Source: Chitinolyticbacter meiyuanensis
GTDB taxonomy: Bacteria; Pseudomonadota; Gammaproteobacteria; Burkholderiales; Chitinibacteraceae
Length of the DNA: 64,000 bases
Direction of reading: 5' to 3'
Assembly (NCBI RefSeq): GCF_008033135.1
Contig: NZ_CP041335.1
Coordinates: 3,105,925 to 3,169,924 of the forward strand
Position 1 is the first letter of the stretch. Each line of letters starts with the position of its first letter. This document shows positions 45,959-54,351 of the stretch, in pieces. Below the pieces are notes generated by a model. The model saw only the letters and a list, made by a program, of their open reading frames with translations, did no database searches and had not been told where the DNA came from. The position numbers and the translations under genes are program-made.

Positions 45959-45974
45959 AGCAAGACCCGTGCCA
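45959..45974 (-). promoter_or_regulatory. Sigma-54 promoter of flgJKL
   Basis: On the minus strand TGGCACGGGTCTTGCT matches the -24/-12 consensus TGGCACG-N4-TTGCW exactly, with GG-N10-GC spacing. The start point would fall about 25 bases before the flgJ ATG. Confidence 0.82.
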
Positions 45975-46001
45975 GAACAAAACTGCAGCCCAGCAATGGA
46001 A

Positions 46002-46021
46002 AACGGCGCCGTAGCGCCGTT
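46002..46021 (-). terminator. Terminator-like hairpin between flgI and flgJ
   Basis: An 8-bp stem (AACGGCGC/GCGCCGTT, 4-base loop) followed on the minus strand by TTTT. It lies 23 bases past the flgI stop and just upstream of the flgJ sigma-54 promoter. Confidence 0.72.
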
Positions 46022-46044
46022 CCGTCAACTCGACACAACCGGGA

Positions 46045-47136
46045 TCAGATGATTTCGAGCTGGGCGCGCAGGCTGCCGGCCGCCTTCATCGCCTGCAGGA
46101 TGGCGAGCAGATCCTGCGGGGTGGCGCCCACGGCGTTGAGCGCGCGCACCACATCGCGCAGGTTGGAGGCCTTCGGCAGCCGCACCACGCCGCCGCTGTC
46201 CTGCTGGATGCTGATGTCGGCGTTCTGCACGCCCACCGTGTTGCCGGTGGCGAGGGCGTTGGGCTGCGACACCTGATTGTTGGCGGCGATCGTCACCGTG
46301 AGGTTGCCGTGCGAGATCGCGCAAGGGTCGACAGTGACGGCCTGGTTCATCACCACCGAGCCGGTCCGGGCATTGATGATGACCTTGGGCGCCGCCTCCG
46401 GCGTATTGACGTCGATGTTCTCCAGTCGGGAGAGGAAGGCGACGCGCTGGTTGTTGTCGAACGGCGCGCGCACCTGGATCACCCGGCCATCGAGCGCGGC
46501 AGCCACCGGGCCCAGCGCACCATTGATCGCGGTGACCACGCGGCTGGCAGTGGTGAAATCGGTCTGCAGCAATTCCAGCTGCACGAACTCGCCCTGCCCC
46601 AGCGCGTTCGGCACCGAGCGCTCAACGGTGGCGCCGGCCGGGATGCGACCGGTGGCGAGCTGGTTGATCTGGGTGCTGGACCCGGCCGCTGCGGCACCGG
46701 CACCGGCCACCACCACATTGCCCTGGGCCATCGCATAGATCTGGCCATCGGCGCCCTTCAGCGGCGACAGGATCAGCGTGCCGCCGCGCAGACTCTTGGC
46801 GTTACCGATCGACGACACGGTCACATCGAGCGGCTGGCCCGGCCGGGCAAAGGCCGGCAGCGTGGTGGTCACGGTCACGGCGGCGACGTTCTTCAGCTGC
46901 AGGTTGTTGCCGTTGGGCACCTGGATACCGAGGTTGCCCAGCATGTTGATCACCGATTGCACGGTGAACGGGGTCTGCGTGGTCTGGTCGCCGCTGCCGT
47001 CAAGGCCAACGACCAGGCCATAGCCGACCAGCTGGTTGGGCCGCACGCCGGCAAAACTTGCCAGGTCGCGGATCTTTTCCGCGTGGGCGCCCGCGGCGCC
47101 AAGCAGCAAGGTCAGGGCCAGGATCAGCCGTCGCAT
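46045..47136 (-). CDS. flgI: Flagellar P-ring protein FlgI
   Basis: A 363-residue P-ring protein with a signal peptide (MRRLILALTLLLGAAGAHA). Family blocks are KIRDLASFAGVRPNQLVGYGLVVGLDGSGDQTTQTPFT, NVAAVTVTTTLPAFARPGQPLDV, and the C-terminal LRDVVRALNAVGATPQDLLAILQAMKAAGSLRAQLEII. It assembles around the rod in the peptidoglycan layer. Of two possible ATGs, the one at 47136 has GAGG at the right distance. It lies 10 bases after flgH. Confidence 0.96.
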   Translation of the reverse strand: MRRLILALTLLLGAAGAHAEKIRDLASFAGVRPNQLVGYGLVVGLDGSGDQTTQTPFTVQSVINMLGNLGIQVPNGNNLQLKNVAAVTVTTTLPAFARPGQPLDVTVSSIGNAKSLRGGTLILSPLKGADGQIYAMAQGNVVVAGAGAAAAGSSTQINQLATGRIPAGATVERSVPNALGQGEFVQLELLQTDFTTASRVVTAINGALGPVAAALDGRVIQVRAPFDNNQRVAFLSRLENIDVNTPEAAPKVIINARTGSVVMNQAVTVDPCAISHGNLTVTIAANNQVSQPNALATGNTVGVQNADISIQQDSGGVVRLPKASNLRDVVRALNAVGATPQDLLAILQAMKAAGSLRAQLEII

Positions 47137-47146
47137 GGTCATTTCC

Positions 47147-47824
47147 TCAGAACGGGCTCACGATTTGGAAGAAGCGCTGCAGCCAGCCCATGGTATTGGC
47201 TTCGGCGATGTAACCGCGGCCCACCTGCTCGATCCGCGCGTCCGCCACCTTGGTCGACGAGATGGTATTGCCGGCCTGGATGTCGAACGGGTTGACGATG
47301 CCGGTGAAGCGCAGCGTGTTGTTCTGGCCATTGATCGAGATCTGGCGATCACCACCGACAACCAAGTTGCCGTTGGGCAGCACCTCGACCACGGTCACGG
47401 CAATGGTGCCGCGGAAGGTGTTGGTGTTGTTGGTATCGCCCTTGCCCTCGAAGGTATTCGAAGTATCGGCGCCGACCCCGGTCGGGCGTGCGATGAACTT
47501 CTCGAAGTAATCCGGGAACAGCGGCAGATCGCCGGTGGTCTGGAAGTTCAGGCTGCCGCTGCGGTTGCTGCTGCTGTCCGAGCTGTTGGAGGCCGTGAGG
47601 TTCTCCTCGACCCGGATGGTCAGCAGATCGCCGACCATGCGCGCCACCCGCTCTTCGAACAGGTTGCGGGCATTGCCGGCCTGGAAGATGGCGCCCTGGT
47701 TCTGCGTCGGCAGCAGCGGCTGCGATGGGCGGGCGGAGGTCGGCTGACTGACGATGGTCTGCGGTTGCAGCGCACACGCCGACAGCAACACGGCGGCGCA
47801 GGCGATGACGAGGCGTTGCATCAT
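47147..47824 (-). CDS. flgH: Flagellar L-ring lipoprotein FlgH
   Basis: A 225-residue outer-membrane L-ring protein. A lipobox (AAVLLSACALQ) predicts lipoprotein processing at the cysteine near residue 17. Typical blocks: GAIFQAGNARNLFEERVARMVGDLLTIRVEENLTASNSS, FEGKGDTNNTNTFRGTIAVTVVEVLPNGNLVVGGDRQI and GIVNPFDIQAGNTISSTKVADARIEQVGRGYIAEANTMGWLQRFF. The start was placed at ATG 47824; GTG 47845, overlapping the flgG stop, is an alternative. Confidence 0.95.
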   Translation of the reverse strand: MMQRLVIACAAVLLSACALQPQTIVSQPTSARPSQPLLPTQNQGAIFQAGNARNLFEERVARMVGDLLTIRVEENLTASNSSDSSSNRSGSLNFQTTGDLPLFPDYFEKFIARPTGVGADTSNTFEGKGDTNNTNTFRGTIAVTVVEVLPNGNLVVGGDRQISINGQNNTLRFTGIVNPFDIQAGNTISSTKVADARIEQVGRGYIAEANTMGWLQRFFQIVSPF

Positions 47825-47841
47825 GGCGACGATTCCGGTGA

Positions 47842-48627
47842 TCACAGCTGCGTGAGGCGCTGCAGCATTTCATCCGAGGTGCGGATGGCACGCGAGTTGA
47901 TTTCGAACGCGCGCTGCGCCTGGATCATGTTGATCAGCTCCTCGGTCACGTTGACGTTGGACGTCTCCACATAACCTTGGTTGATGGCCCCCAGACCGTT
48001 GGTACCCGGCTGGCCGACCACCGGCGCACCAGACGCGGCCGTTTCCAGGAACAGGTTCTCGCCGATGGCCTGCAGGCCCGGCGGGTTGATGAAGGTAGCC
48101 AGCTGGATATTGCCCAGCTGTACCGGTGCCGCCGCATCATTGTTGACGATGGCGGTCACCGTGCCGTCCTTGCCGATCGACAGCTTGGTGGTGCCGGCCG
48201 GTACCTGCAGCGCCGGCTGGATCTGGTAGCCGCTGGACGTGACCACGTTGCCCTGGCTGTCGACCTGGAAGCCGCCGTCGCGGGTGTAGGCGGTGGTACC
48301 GTCCGGCAAGGCGATCTGGAAGAAGCCCTCGCCGTTGATCGCCATGTCGAGCGTGCCGTCGGTGAGCTGCAGGTTGCCCTGGATGAAGATGCGCGCGGTG
48401 GCGACCGGCTTCACGCCGGTACCGAGCTGCAGGCCAGTGGGCAGCTGGGTCTGCTGGCTGGTCGAGGCCCCCGGCTGGCGCATGTTCTGGTACAGCAGAT
48501 CCTCGAAGATCAGCCGCTCGCGCTTGAAGCCGTTGGTATTGACGTTGGCGAGGTTGTGCGAGATGACATCGACGTTCATCTGCATCGCGTCCATGCCGGT
48601 CTTGGAAATCCACAGCGAGCGCATCAT
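47842..48627 (-). CDS. flgG: Flagellar distal rod protein FlgG
   Basis: A 261-residue distal rod protein with N-terminal [54 protein letters not shown] and C-terminal [38 protein letters not shown], both nearly identical in pattern to E. coli FlgG. It forms the outer rod passing the L and P rings. It lies 30 bases after flgF and abuts flgH. Confidence 0.97.
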   Translation of the reverse strand: MMRSLWISKTGMDAMQMNVDVISHNLANVNTNGFKRERLIFEDLLYQNMRQPGASTSQQTQLPTGLQLGTGVKPVATARIFIQGNLQLTDGTLDMAINGEGFFQIALPDGTTAYTRDGGFQVDSQGNVVTSSGYQIQPALQVPAGTTKLSIGKDGTVTAIVNNDAAAPVQLGNIQLATFINPPGLQAIGENLFLETAASGAPVVGQPGTNGLGAINQGYVETSNVNVTEELINMIQAQRAFEINSRAIRTSDEMLQRLTQL

Positions 48628-48657
48628 GGCATTGGTTCCTCGGGTTCTTCTGGCGCG

Positions 48658-49404
48658 TTAGATCGCGCTCATGGTCAGCAGTTGCGAAACGGCGCGGGCA
48701 TTGGCATCCGCGGTCTGCAACAGCCGGACCTGGGTATCGTAATGGCGTTGCGCGGCGATCATGTCGACCAGCGCATCAACGGAATTTACATTGCTCGATT
48801 CAAGCGATCCGGCGTTGAGCCGCACATTGGCATCGACCTGGGCCGGCTCGCCGCTGCGCTGGCGATACAGGCCGTCGTAGCCGCGATCAAGTGTGGTGAG
48901 ATCGGGGTTGACCAGCTTGAGCCGGCCGATCTCGTTGCTCTGTGCCGGGTTGTTCACGTCGGTACCGGTGACCGTGCCATCCTTGGCAATGGTCACCCGG
49001 TTGTTTTCCGGCACGGTGATCGGGCCGTTCTCGCCCAGCACCGTCAGGCCATTGCGGGTCTTCAACAGACCCGTGGCATCGATCTCGAAGCTGCCGTTGC
49101 GGGTATAGGCCTCGCCAGTGCCGGTCTGCACCGCCAGCCAGCCATCGCCTTCCACCGCCACATCCAGATCGCGCCCGGTCTGCTGCAGGATGCCCGGCGA
49201 GAAATCGGAGCCGGTGCTCTGCTCCACCACGAAGGCACGGGTCGGCAGCGTGTTGCCACCGCCAATCACCGGCACCGCGCGAAAGCTCTCCAGTTGAGCC
49301 CGGAATCCCGGAGTGCTCACGTTGGCGAGATTGTGCGCGATGGCCTCCTGGCGGTAGGCGCTGTGCTTGGCGCCATTCATCGCGGTGTAGATCAGGCGAT
49401 CCAT
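48658..49404 (-). CDS. flgF: Flagellar proximal rod protein FlgF
   Basis: A 248-residue rod protein. Its start MDRLIYTAMNGAKHSAYRQEAIAHNLANVSTPGFRAQLESFRAV is characteristic of FlgF (M-D-R-x-I-Y-x-A-M), and the end carries NVNSVDALVDMIAAQRHYDTQVRLLQTADANARAVSQLL. It is one of the rod proteins exported by the flagellar type III system. It is 17 bases after flgE. Confidence 0.96.
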   Translation of the reverse strand: MDRLIYTAMNGAKHSAYRQEAIAHNLANVSTPGFRAQLESFRAVPVIGGGNTLPTRAFVVEQSTGSDFSPGILQQTGRDLDVAVEGDGWLAVQTGTGEAYTRNGSFEIDATGLLKTRNGLTVLGENGPITVPENNRVTIAKDGTVTGTDVNNPAQSNEIGRLKLVNPDLTTLDRGYDGLYRQRSGEPAQVDANVRLNAGSLESSNVNSVDALVDMIAAQRHYDTQVRLLQTADANARAVSQLLTMSAI

Positions 49405-49421
49405 ATGCTAGTCGGCCCGGC

Positions 49422-50762
49422 TTACAGGTTGACGATGGTCTGCAGGATGGTGTCCTGCGCCTGGATGGTCTGCGCATTGGCCTGGTAGGTGCGTTGCGCG
49501 ACGATCAAGTTGACGAGTTCGGCGGTCAGATCGACGTTGGCATCCTCGACCGCCGCCGACTGCAGCAGGCCCAGATCAGTGGTGCCCGGGTCGCCGACGC
49601 GCGGCTGTCCCGATTCGAAGGTCTCGGCCCAGCGGTTGTCGCCCAGCGGCTGCAGGCCCTGCGCGTTGGTGAAGTTGGCCAGCACGATCTGGCCGATCAC
49701 CTTGGTCTGGCTGTTCGAATACTGGGCAAGGATGGTGCCGTCCTTGGCAATCGACATGCCGGTCAGCACGCCGTCGGCATAGCCGTCCTGGCGCAGCGTG
49801 TTCACGCCGAAGTCGCTGCCGAACTGGGTGGAGCCAGCGAAATTCACGTTGAAGCTGAATGGGCTGGTCGCGCCGTTGGGAGCAACCAGGTTGGTGCTGA
49901 ACACGAAGTTGGCGGCGCTGTCCGGGCGGGCCACTTCCGGCGTGGCCGGGTTGGCATCATCGTCATAAGTGGTGCTGAGCTGGCCGTTGCCATCGAAATA
50001 CAGATAGCCCTGCGTCAACGCGCCGGTGCCATCCGGATCGGCAGGCACCGGGGCTGCGCCGTCGAACGAGGTCTGCACTTCCCACTGGTTCACGCCGACC
50101 TTGGAGAAGAAGAACTGCAGCGTGTGGCGCACGCCCTGGGCATCGTAGACATCCGCCGAAGTCGAGTGGGTGTAGGTCGATGCATCGCTGATGTTGAGCG
50201 GGCCGACGCCGGTAGGCGGCGCGGTACGATCAAGGATGGGCGAGGCAGCGTCGAGGTTGGCACCCAGCTGCACGCCAGAGTTGGACAGACCCGATGCGCC
50301 GGTGGCGCGCGCACCGACGTTGCTCACCGTCACCTGCAGCGGCTGCGGCTGCCCGCCCTTGATCAGCGTGCCGGTCACCGGATCGGCCAGCCAGCCGGTC
50401 AGTGTCTGGCTGCCGTTGACGATATAGCCTTGGCGATCGAGCTGGAACTGGCCGTTGCGGGTATAGGTGACCGCGCCCGACGGATCGAGCACACGGAAGA
50501 AACCATTGCCGGTGATGGCGATGTCCAGCGGATTGTTGGTGGTGGTGATGTTGCCCTGGCCGAACTGCTGGGCGATGTCCTTCACCCGCACGCCGATCCC
50601 GGCAATGTTGCCGGACGAGGCGAAGGTTGCCGCGAACACGTCGGCGAATTCGGCACGCGAGTTCTTGAAGCCCACGGTGTTGGCGTTGGCGATGTTGTTA
50701 CCGATCACATCGAGGTTCTTCGATGCAGCGTTCAGGCCGCTCAGCCCCTGTTGGAAACCCAT
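49422..50762 (-). CDS. flgE: Flagellar hook protein FlgE
   Basis: A 446-residue hook subunit: N-terminal MGFQQGLSGLNAASKNLDVIGNNIANANTVGFK, D0/D1 region with FGQGNITTTNNPLDIAITGNGFF, a variable middle domain, and C-terminal VDLTAELVNLIVAQRTYQANAQTIQAQDTILQTIVNL. It forms the flexible universal joint. Length is slightly above E. coli FlgE (402). flgD lies 40 bases upstream. Confidence 0.96.
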   Translation of the reverse strand: MGFQQGLSGLNAASKNLDVIGNNIANANTVGFKNSRAEFADVFAATFASSGNIAGIGVRVKDIAQQFGQGNITTTNNPLDIAITGNGFFRVLDPSGAVTYTRNGQFQLDRQGYIVNGSQTLTGWLADPVTGTLIKGGQPQPLQVTVSNVGARATGASGLSNSGVQLGANLDAASPILDRTAPPTGVGPLNISDASTYTHSTSADVYDAQGVRHTLQFFFSKVGVNQWEVQTSFDGAAPVPADPDGTGALTQGYLYFDGNGQLSTTYDDDANPATPEVARPDSAANFVFSTNLVAPNGATSPFSFNVNFAGSTQFGSDFGVNTLRQDGYADGVLTGMSIAKDGTILAQYSNSQTKVIGQIVLANFTNAQGLQPLGDNRWAETFESGQPRVGDPGTTDLGLLQSAAVEDANVDLTAELVNLIVAQRTYQANAQTIQAQDTILQTIVNL

Positions 50763-50802
50763 TTCTCTTCTCCTGGCATTGCCGCGCAGTGCACGGCGCC
50801 GA

Positions 50803-51480
50803 TTACATGACCTGAACGATGTCCTCGAACTTCACCTTGCTGCCGCCGGCCAGGTTGACGTTCACGCCTTCCTTGCCGAATTCGACGCTCTTCACCGTCT
50901 GCCAGCCATTAACCGTCAGCGCGATTTCCTTGCCATCGCCATTCAAGCCCTTGGCCACGATGTAGTAGTCACCGGCCGGAGCAACGGTGCCGTCGGCAAG
51001 CTTGCCGTTCCACTCGATCGGCAGTTGCTCGCCGGGCTTGGCGGTGCCGGCCATCTGGTCGACCACCTTGCCGTTCTTGTCGATGATGGCGATGGCGACC
51101 TGCGACACGTTGTCCGGCACGGTGACGCTGGCCTCGACTTCCTTGGTGCCGTCGAAGGCGAACTTCTCCTGCGGCGCCATGGCTTGTTTGCCGACCAGCG
51201 CAGCGGCCTGCATGCTCTGCGAGGCGCCGTAGGACGACAGCAGCGTCGCCATGGTGGTGTTGAGCTTCTCGATGCCGGTCACCGTGTTGATCTGCGCGAT
51301 CTGGCTGGTCATCTCGGCGTTTTCCATCGGATTCATCGGATCCTGGCTTTGCAGCTGCTTGACCAGCAGCTTGAGGAAGCGGTCCTGCGCCTCCTGCATG
51401 TCCGTGGTCTTGCTCGACTCGTTCTGGTTGATCTTGCTGTAGTCGAAATCGGTCTTGCTGGTCGCGGCGTTGGTATACAT
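50803..51480 (-). CDS. flgD: Flagellar hook-capping protein FlgD
   Basis: A 225-residue hook scaffold. The conserved N-terminal part has FLKLLVKQLQSQDPMNPMENAEMTSQIAQINTVTGIEKLN; the C-terminal half contains the FlgD Ig-like/Tudor segments (VAIIDKNGKVVDQM, LPIEWNGKLADGTVAPAGDYYIVAKGLNGDG). It caps the growing hook and is discarded at completion. It lies 15 bases after flgC. Confidence 0.95.
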   Translation of the reverse strand: MYTNAATSKTDFDYSKINQNESSKTTDMQEAQDRFLKLLVKQLQSQDPMNPMENAEMTSQIAQINTVTGIEKLNTTMATLLSSYGASQSMQAAALVGKQAMAPQEKFAFDGTKEVEASVTVPDNVSQVAIAIIDKNGKVVDQMAGTAKPGEQLPIEWNGKLADGTVAPAGDYYIVAKGLNGDGKEIALTVNGWQTVKSVEFGKEGVNVNLAGGSKVKFEDIVQVM

Positions 51481-51495
51481 GTCTCGTTACTCCGG

Positions 51496-51906
51496 TCAGG
51501 ACTGGCCAAGCTGCAAGGTGCGCATCATCAGCGTCTTGGCGGTATTCATCACGTCGGCGTTGGTCTGGTAGGCCCGAGAGGCCGACAGCATGTTGGTCAT
51601 TTCCTCGACCACGTTGACGTTCGGCATGGCGATGTAGCCATTGGCATCCGCCAGCGGATTCTTCGGGTCGTACACCAGCTTCGGGGGGGCCTGATCCTCG
51701 ATCACCGCGGCCACCTGCACGCCGGGCATGTGCGAGGCCGCGCTGGTCATGGCGGTCTGGAACACCACCTGGCGGGCACGGTACGGCTGGCCGTTGGAGC
51801 TGGTGGCCGATTCCGCGTTGGCCAAGTTGCTCGCCACCGCGTTGAGCCGGGCCGACTGCGCGCGCAGTGCGGAGGAAGCGATATCGAAAGTACCGAACAG
51901 CGACAT
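51496..51906 (-). CDS. flgC: Flagellar proximal rod protein FlgC
   Basis: A 136-residue rod protein: N-terminal [36 protein letters not shown], middle [10 protein letters not shown], and C-terminal [45 protein letters not shown]. All are standard. It follows flgB by 13 bases. Confidence 0.96.
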   Translation of the reverse strand: MSLFGTFDIASSALRAQSARLNAVASNLANAESATSSNGQPYRARQVVFQTAMTSAASHMPGVQVAAVIEDQAPPKLVYDPKNPLADANGYIAMPNVNVVEEMTNMLSASRAYQTNADVMNTAKTLMMRTLQLGQS

Positions 51907-51919
51907 GGTCTATCCGCCC

Positions 51920-52324
51920 TTACTGGTTCTGCATCGCGCCGCGCAGGCCTTCGATGCGACGTTGCATGAAGGTGATGGCAGCCTGGTAGCGGATCGCGTT
52001 GTCGGCGAACTCGCGCATTTCGGTATCCATCTCGACCGTATTGCCATCGATCGAGGCTTGGTATGGGTTGCGGTACAGCAACTCCGGCGACAGCGGGTCG
52101 ACCTGGGTCTTCGGCTGCAGGTGGCGTGCGTCGGTCGCCTTCAGTGCATCGGCCGGCTTGCCGGACACCGCCGCCTCATAGGCCGTGCGGAAGTCGAAAT
52201 CGCGCGCCTTGTACTGCGGGGTATCGGCGTTGGCGATATTCGACGCAATCACTTCCTGGCGGCGTGCGCGCAGCGACAGCGCGGTTTCCTGAGGGGCGAA
52301 GTAGCTTTCGATACGACTGAGCAT
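51920..52324 (-). CDS. flgB: Flagellar proximal rod protein FlgB
   Basis: A 134-residue rod protein that opens the cluster. MLSRIESYFAPQETALSLRARRQEVIASNIANADTPQYKARDFDF and the ending EFADNAIRYQAAITFMQRRIEGLRGAMQ fit FlgB. The ATG at 52324 gives the family N-terminus; another ATG at 52342 would add six residues. A sigma-54 promoter sequence lies 41 bases upstream of 52324. Confidence 0.95.
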   Translation of the reverse strand: MLSRIESYFAPQETALSLRARRQEVIASNIANADTPQYKARDFDFRTAYEAAVSGKPADALKATDARHLQPKTQVDPLSPELLYRNPYQASIDGNTVEMDTEMREFADNAIRYQAAITFMQRRIEGLRGAMQNQ

Positions 52325-52364
52325 GGCGGCTGTGAGTAGCATGCGATAAGGATGCCTCTACTTA

Positions 52365-52380
52365 AGCAGGAAGCGTGCCA
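52365..52380 (-). promoter_or_regulatory. Sigma-54 promoter of the flgB operon
   Basis: On the minus strand TGGCACGCTTCCTGCT matches the -24/-12 consensus with one deviation (CTGCT for TTGCT) and exact GG-N10-GC spacing. The start point would be near 52354. Confidence 0.8.
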
Positions 52381-52441
52381 TCGCAACCATCCAGCAGCGG
52401 CGCGGGTTGCGCTGCCCTACAGTGATGCAAGCGGCGCTGCC

Positions 52442-52494
52442 GGCGGCAAGCTTTGCCGCCCGGAAACGACAACGGCCGCACAGGGCGGCCGTTG
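52442..52494 (-). terminator. Two hairpins downstream of the DUF2325 gene
   Basis: A 10-bp stem (CAACGGCCGC/GCGGCCGTTG, 52470-52494) and an 8-bp stem (GGCGGCAA/TTGCCGCC, 52442-52460). They separate the DUF2325 gene from the flg promoter; T tracts are short. Confidence 0.6.
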
Positions 52495-52511
52495 CAGGCG
52501 TGATTGGAATA

Positions 52512-52832
52512 TCAGTGCCTTTTCTGCTTCGGGCACTGGTCGCATGGTTTGCTACACACCTTGTCGAGCGACTGGGCCAGCGAACAGACCGAACGCCGGC
52601 AGGCCACAAAGCGGATCTTTTCCTCGTTGGCCAGATCGCGGTAGTGCCGCATCACGTTGTGCCCGAGGAAATCGGTGAAGAGGATGATCAGATCCACGCC
52701 CTTCAAGCTTGCCGGCTTGCGCTGGTGCGCAGCATGGCGACCGGAAACGTGCTTGTGGATGGCGATGCCATATTGCGACAGCAGATCAGGAATGTTGCCG
52801 AGCACGTCGGCGCCGACCAGGTATGCATTCAT
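52512..52832 (-). CDS. DUF2325 protein, Fur-box upstream
   Basis: A 106-residue protein starting MNAYLVGADVLGNIPDLLSQYGIAIHKHVSGRH, with the DUF2325 pattern LKGVDLIILFTDFLGHNVMRHYRDLA and a C-terminal cysteine-rich stretch (ACRRSVCSLAQSLDKVCSKPCDQC, five cysteines). The tail may bind metal. Function is unknown; members often sit in iron- or zinc-related contexts. A good Fur box lies 60-75 bases upstream of the ATG, which suggests iron-repressed expression. Confidence 0.8.
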   Translation of the reverse strand: MNAYLVGADVLGNIPDLLSQYGIAIHKHVSGRHAAHQRKPASLKGVDLIILFTDFLGHNVMRHYRDLANEEKIRFVACRRSVCSLAQSLDKVCSKPCDQCPKQKRH

Positions 52833-52892
52833 CGAGAACGTTTCCAGTGTGGATTGGCGAATTGCCCGTACCGGCAGTACGGTCATCAATAT

Positions 52893-52907
52893 TGAGAGTG
52901 ATTCTCA
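52893..52907. promoter_or_regulatory. Fur box
   Basis: TGAGAGTGATTCTCA matches the Fur 7-1-7 consensus TGATAAT-N-ATTATCA at 11 of 14 positions and is an inverted repeat. The flanking AT-rich DNA continues TTTAAATACGAATGATTT, a possible overlapping half-site. It lies in the DUF2325 promoter region; pntAA, on the other side, starts over 300 bases away. Confidence 0.65.
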
Positions 52908-52979
52908 TTTAAATACGAATGATTTGCAAGCCGAATTCCGATGAAAGGTAGGCGACACCAAGGCATCAGCTGATGTACG

Positions 52980-53224
52980 TTAAACAATCGTTTTATTCAT
53001 TGCGATTAAGAAAAGCCATCACAGCGACTTCCTGGCAGTGCCTTCGTCGCCAGCCCTTGTCCGCGGTCAAGCGGGCCGGGGCGCACAGCGGCTAGGGTTG
53101 GACTGGGCGCCAAGGCGCCCTTGCCGACGACAAGGGCCGATCACGGCCCGGCGGGCAGAGCAAACGCGGTTCGCCGCGAACGGGCACCGATGACGGTGCC
53201 CTGGTCCAACAGGGAGGTAGACCG
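52980..53224 (+). promoter_or_regulatory. Promoter and structured leader of pntAA
   Basis: TTAAAC (52980-52985), an 18-base spacer and GATTAA (53004-53009) could be the promoter, giving a leader of about 200 bases. The leader holds hairpins H1 53105-53120 (GGGCGC/GCGCCC), H2 53118-53136 (CCCTTG/CAAGGG), H3 53134-53149 (GGGCCG/CGGCCC), H4 53165-53178 (CGCGG/CCGCG, TTCG loop) and H5 53182-53201 (GGGCACCG/CGGTGCCC). H1-H2 and H2-H3 share bases and so exclude each other. CCCT at 53199-53202 can pair either in H5 or with AGGG of the ribosome site (53211-53214). The upstream part, 52908-52979, shows nothing clear. Confidence 0.45.
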
Positions 53225-54337
53225 ATGTTGATCGTTGTCGCCGCAGACACCCACGCGGGCGAGCGCCGCGTCGCGGCCACGCCGGAAACGGTGAAGAAAT
53301 GGGTGAAGCAAGGCCACCGCGTGCGTATCGCCACCGGCGCCGGGCTGGATGCCGCCATTCCGGATGCTGCCTACGCCGAAGCCGGCGCCGAGCTAGCCGG
53401 CGGCCCGGCACTGTATGCCGGTGCCGAGCTGGTGCTGCAGGTGCGCGCGCCGCAGGCCGACGGACTGGCACAGTTGCCGGATGGCTGCACGCTGGTCGCG
53501 CTGTTCGATGCCCATCGCTACGCGCCGCGGCAATGGCTGGCCGACAAGCGCCTCACCGCGTTCGCGCTGGAGCGCATCCCGCGTACCACCCGCGCCCAGG
53601 CCATGGACGTGCTGTCGTCGCAGGCCAATGTCGCCGGCTACCGCGCCGTGCTCAAAGCAGTGCAGTACTACCCGCGCTTCATGCCGATGTTCATGACCGC
53701 CGCCGGCACCGTGAAGCCGGCGCGTGTGCTGATCCTCGGCGTCGGCGTGGCCGGCCTGCAGGCGATCGCCACCGCCAAGCGACTCGGCGCCGTGGTCGAG
53801 GCCTTCGACGTGCGCCCGGCCACGCGCGAGCAGGTGGAATCGCTGGGCGCGCGCTTCATCGAGGTGCCGACCGATCCGGCCCAAGCCACCGAAACCACCA
53901 GCGGCTACGCCAGCGAGATGTCGGCCGACTACCAAGCCAGGCAAGCCGCGCTGATCGCCGAGCGCGCGCGCGAAGCCGACATCGTCATCACCACCGCCCA
54001 GATCCCCGGCAAACCGGCGCCGCTGCTGCTGCCCGCCACTGTGGTCGACGCGATGAAGCGCGGCAGCGTGGTGGTCGACCTGGCAGTGGACAGCGGCGGC
54101 AACTGCCCGCTATCCCGGCCCGACGAAGCCTTCGTCACCGTGCACGGCGTGACCGTGGTCGGCGCCGGCCAGTTGGCGGCAGAACTTGCCGCCGACGCCT
54201 CCGCGCTGTTCGCCCGCAACGTGGCGACATTCTGCGCGCTGCTGACCGACGCGGACGGTCGCCTCGCCCCCGACTTCGCCGACGACATCGTCGCCGCCAC
54301 CTGCATCGCCCATGCCGGCGAGCTCAAGCCCCTGTGA
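53225..54337 (+). CDS. pntAA: NAD(P) transhydrogenase subunit alpha part 1
   Basis: A 370-residue soluble NAD(H)-binding domain I of proton-translocating transhydrogenase. It starts [31 protein letters not shown], carries the alanine-dehydrogenase-like fold, the nucleotide loop [24 protein letters not shown], and the mobile-loop/RQD-type region near [13 protein letters not shown]. The strong ribosome site AGGGAGG is 7 bases upstream. In this three-gene form subunit alpha is split, as in Rhodospirillum. The membrane part follows 14 bases downstream. Confidence 0.95.
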   Translation: MLIVVAADTHAGERRVAATPETVKKWVKQGHRVRIATGAGLDAAIPDAAYAEAGAELAGGPALYAGAELVLQVRAPQADGLAQLPDGCTLVALFDAHRYAPRQWLADKRLTAFALERIPRTTRAQAMDVLSSQANVAGYRAVLKAVQYYPRFMPMFMTAAGTVKPARVLILGVGVAGLQAIATAKRLGAVVEAFDVRPATREQVESLGARFIEVPTDPAQATETTSGYASEMSADYQARQAALIAERAREADIVITTAQIPGKPAPLLLPATVVDAMKRGSVVVDLAVDSGGNCPLSRPDEAFVTVHGVTVVGAGQLAAELAADASALFARNVATFCALLTDADGRLAPDFADDIVAATCIAHAGELKPL

Positions 54338-54351
54338 TCGCGGAGCCCATC

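Noticed and set aside
47977..49488. A 503-codon plus-strand open frame through the rod genes
   Set aside because: Antisense to flgF and flgG, both unmistakable.
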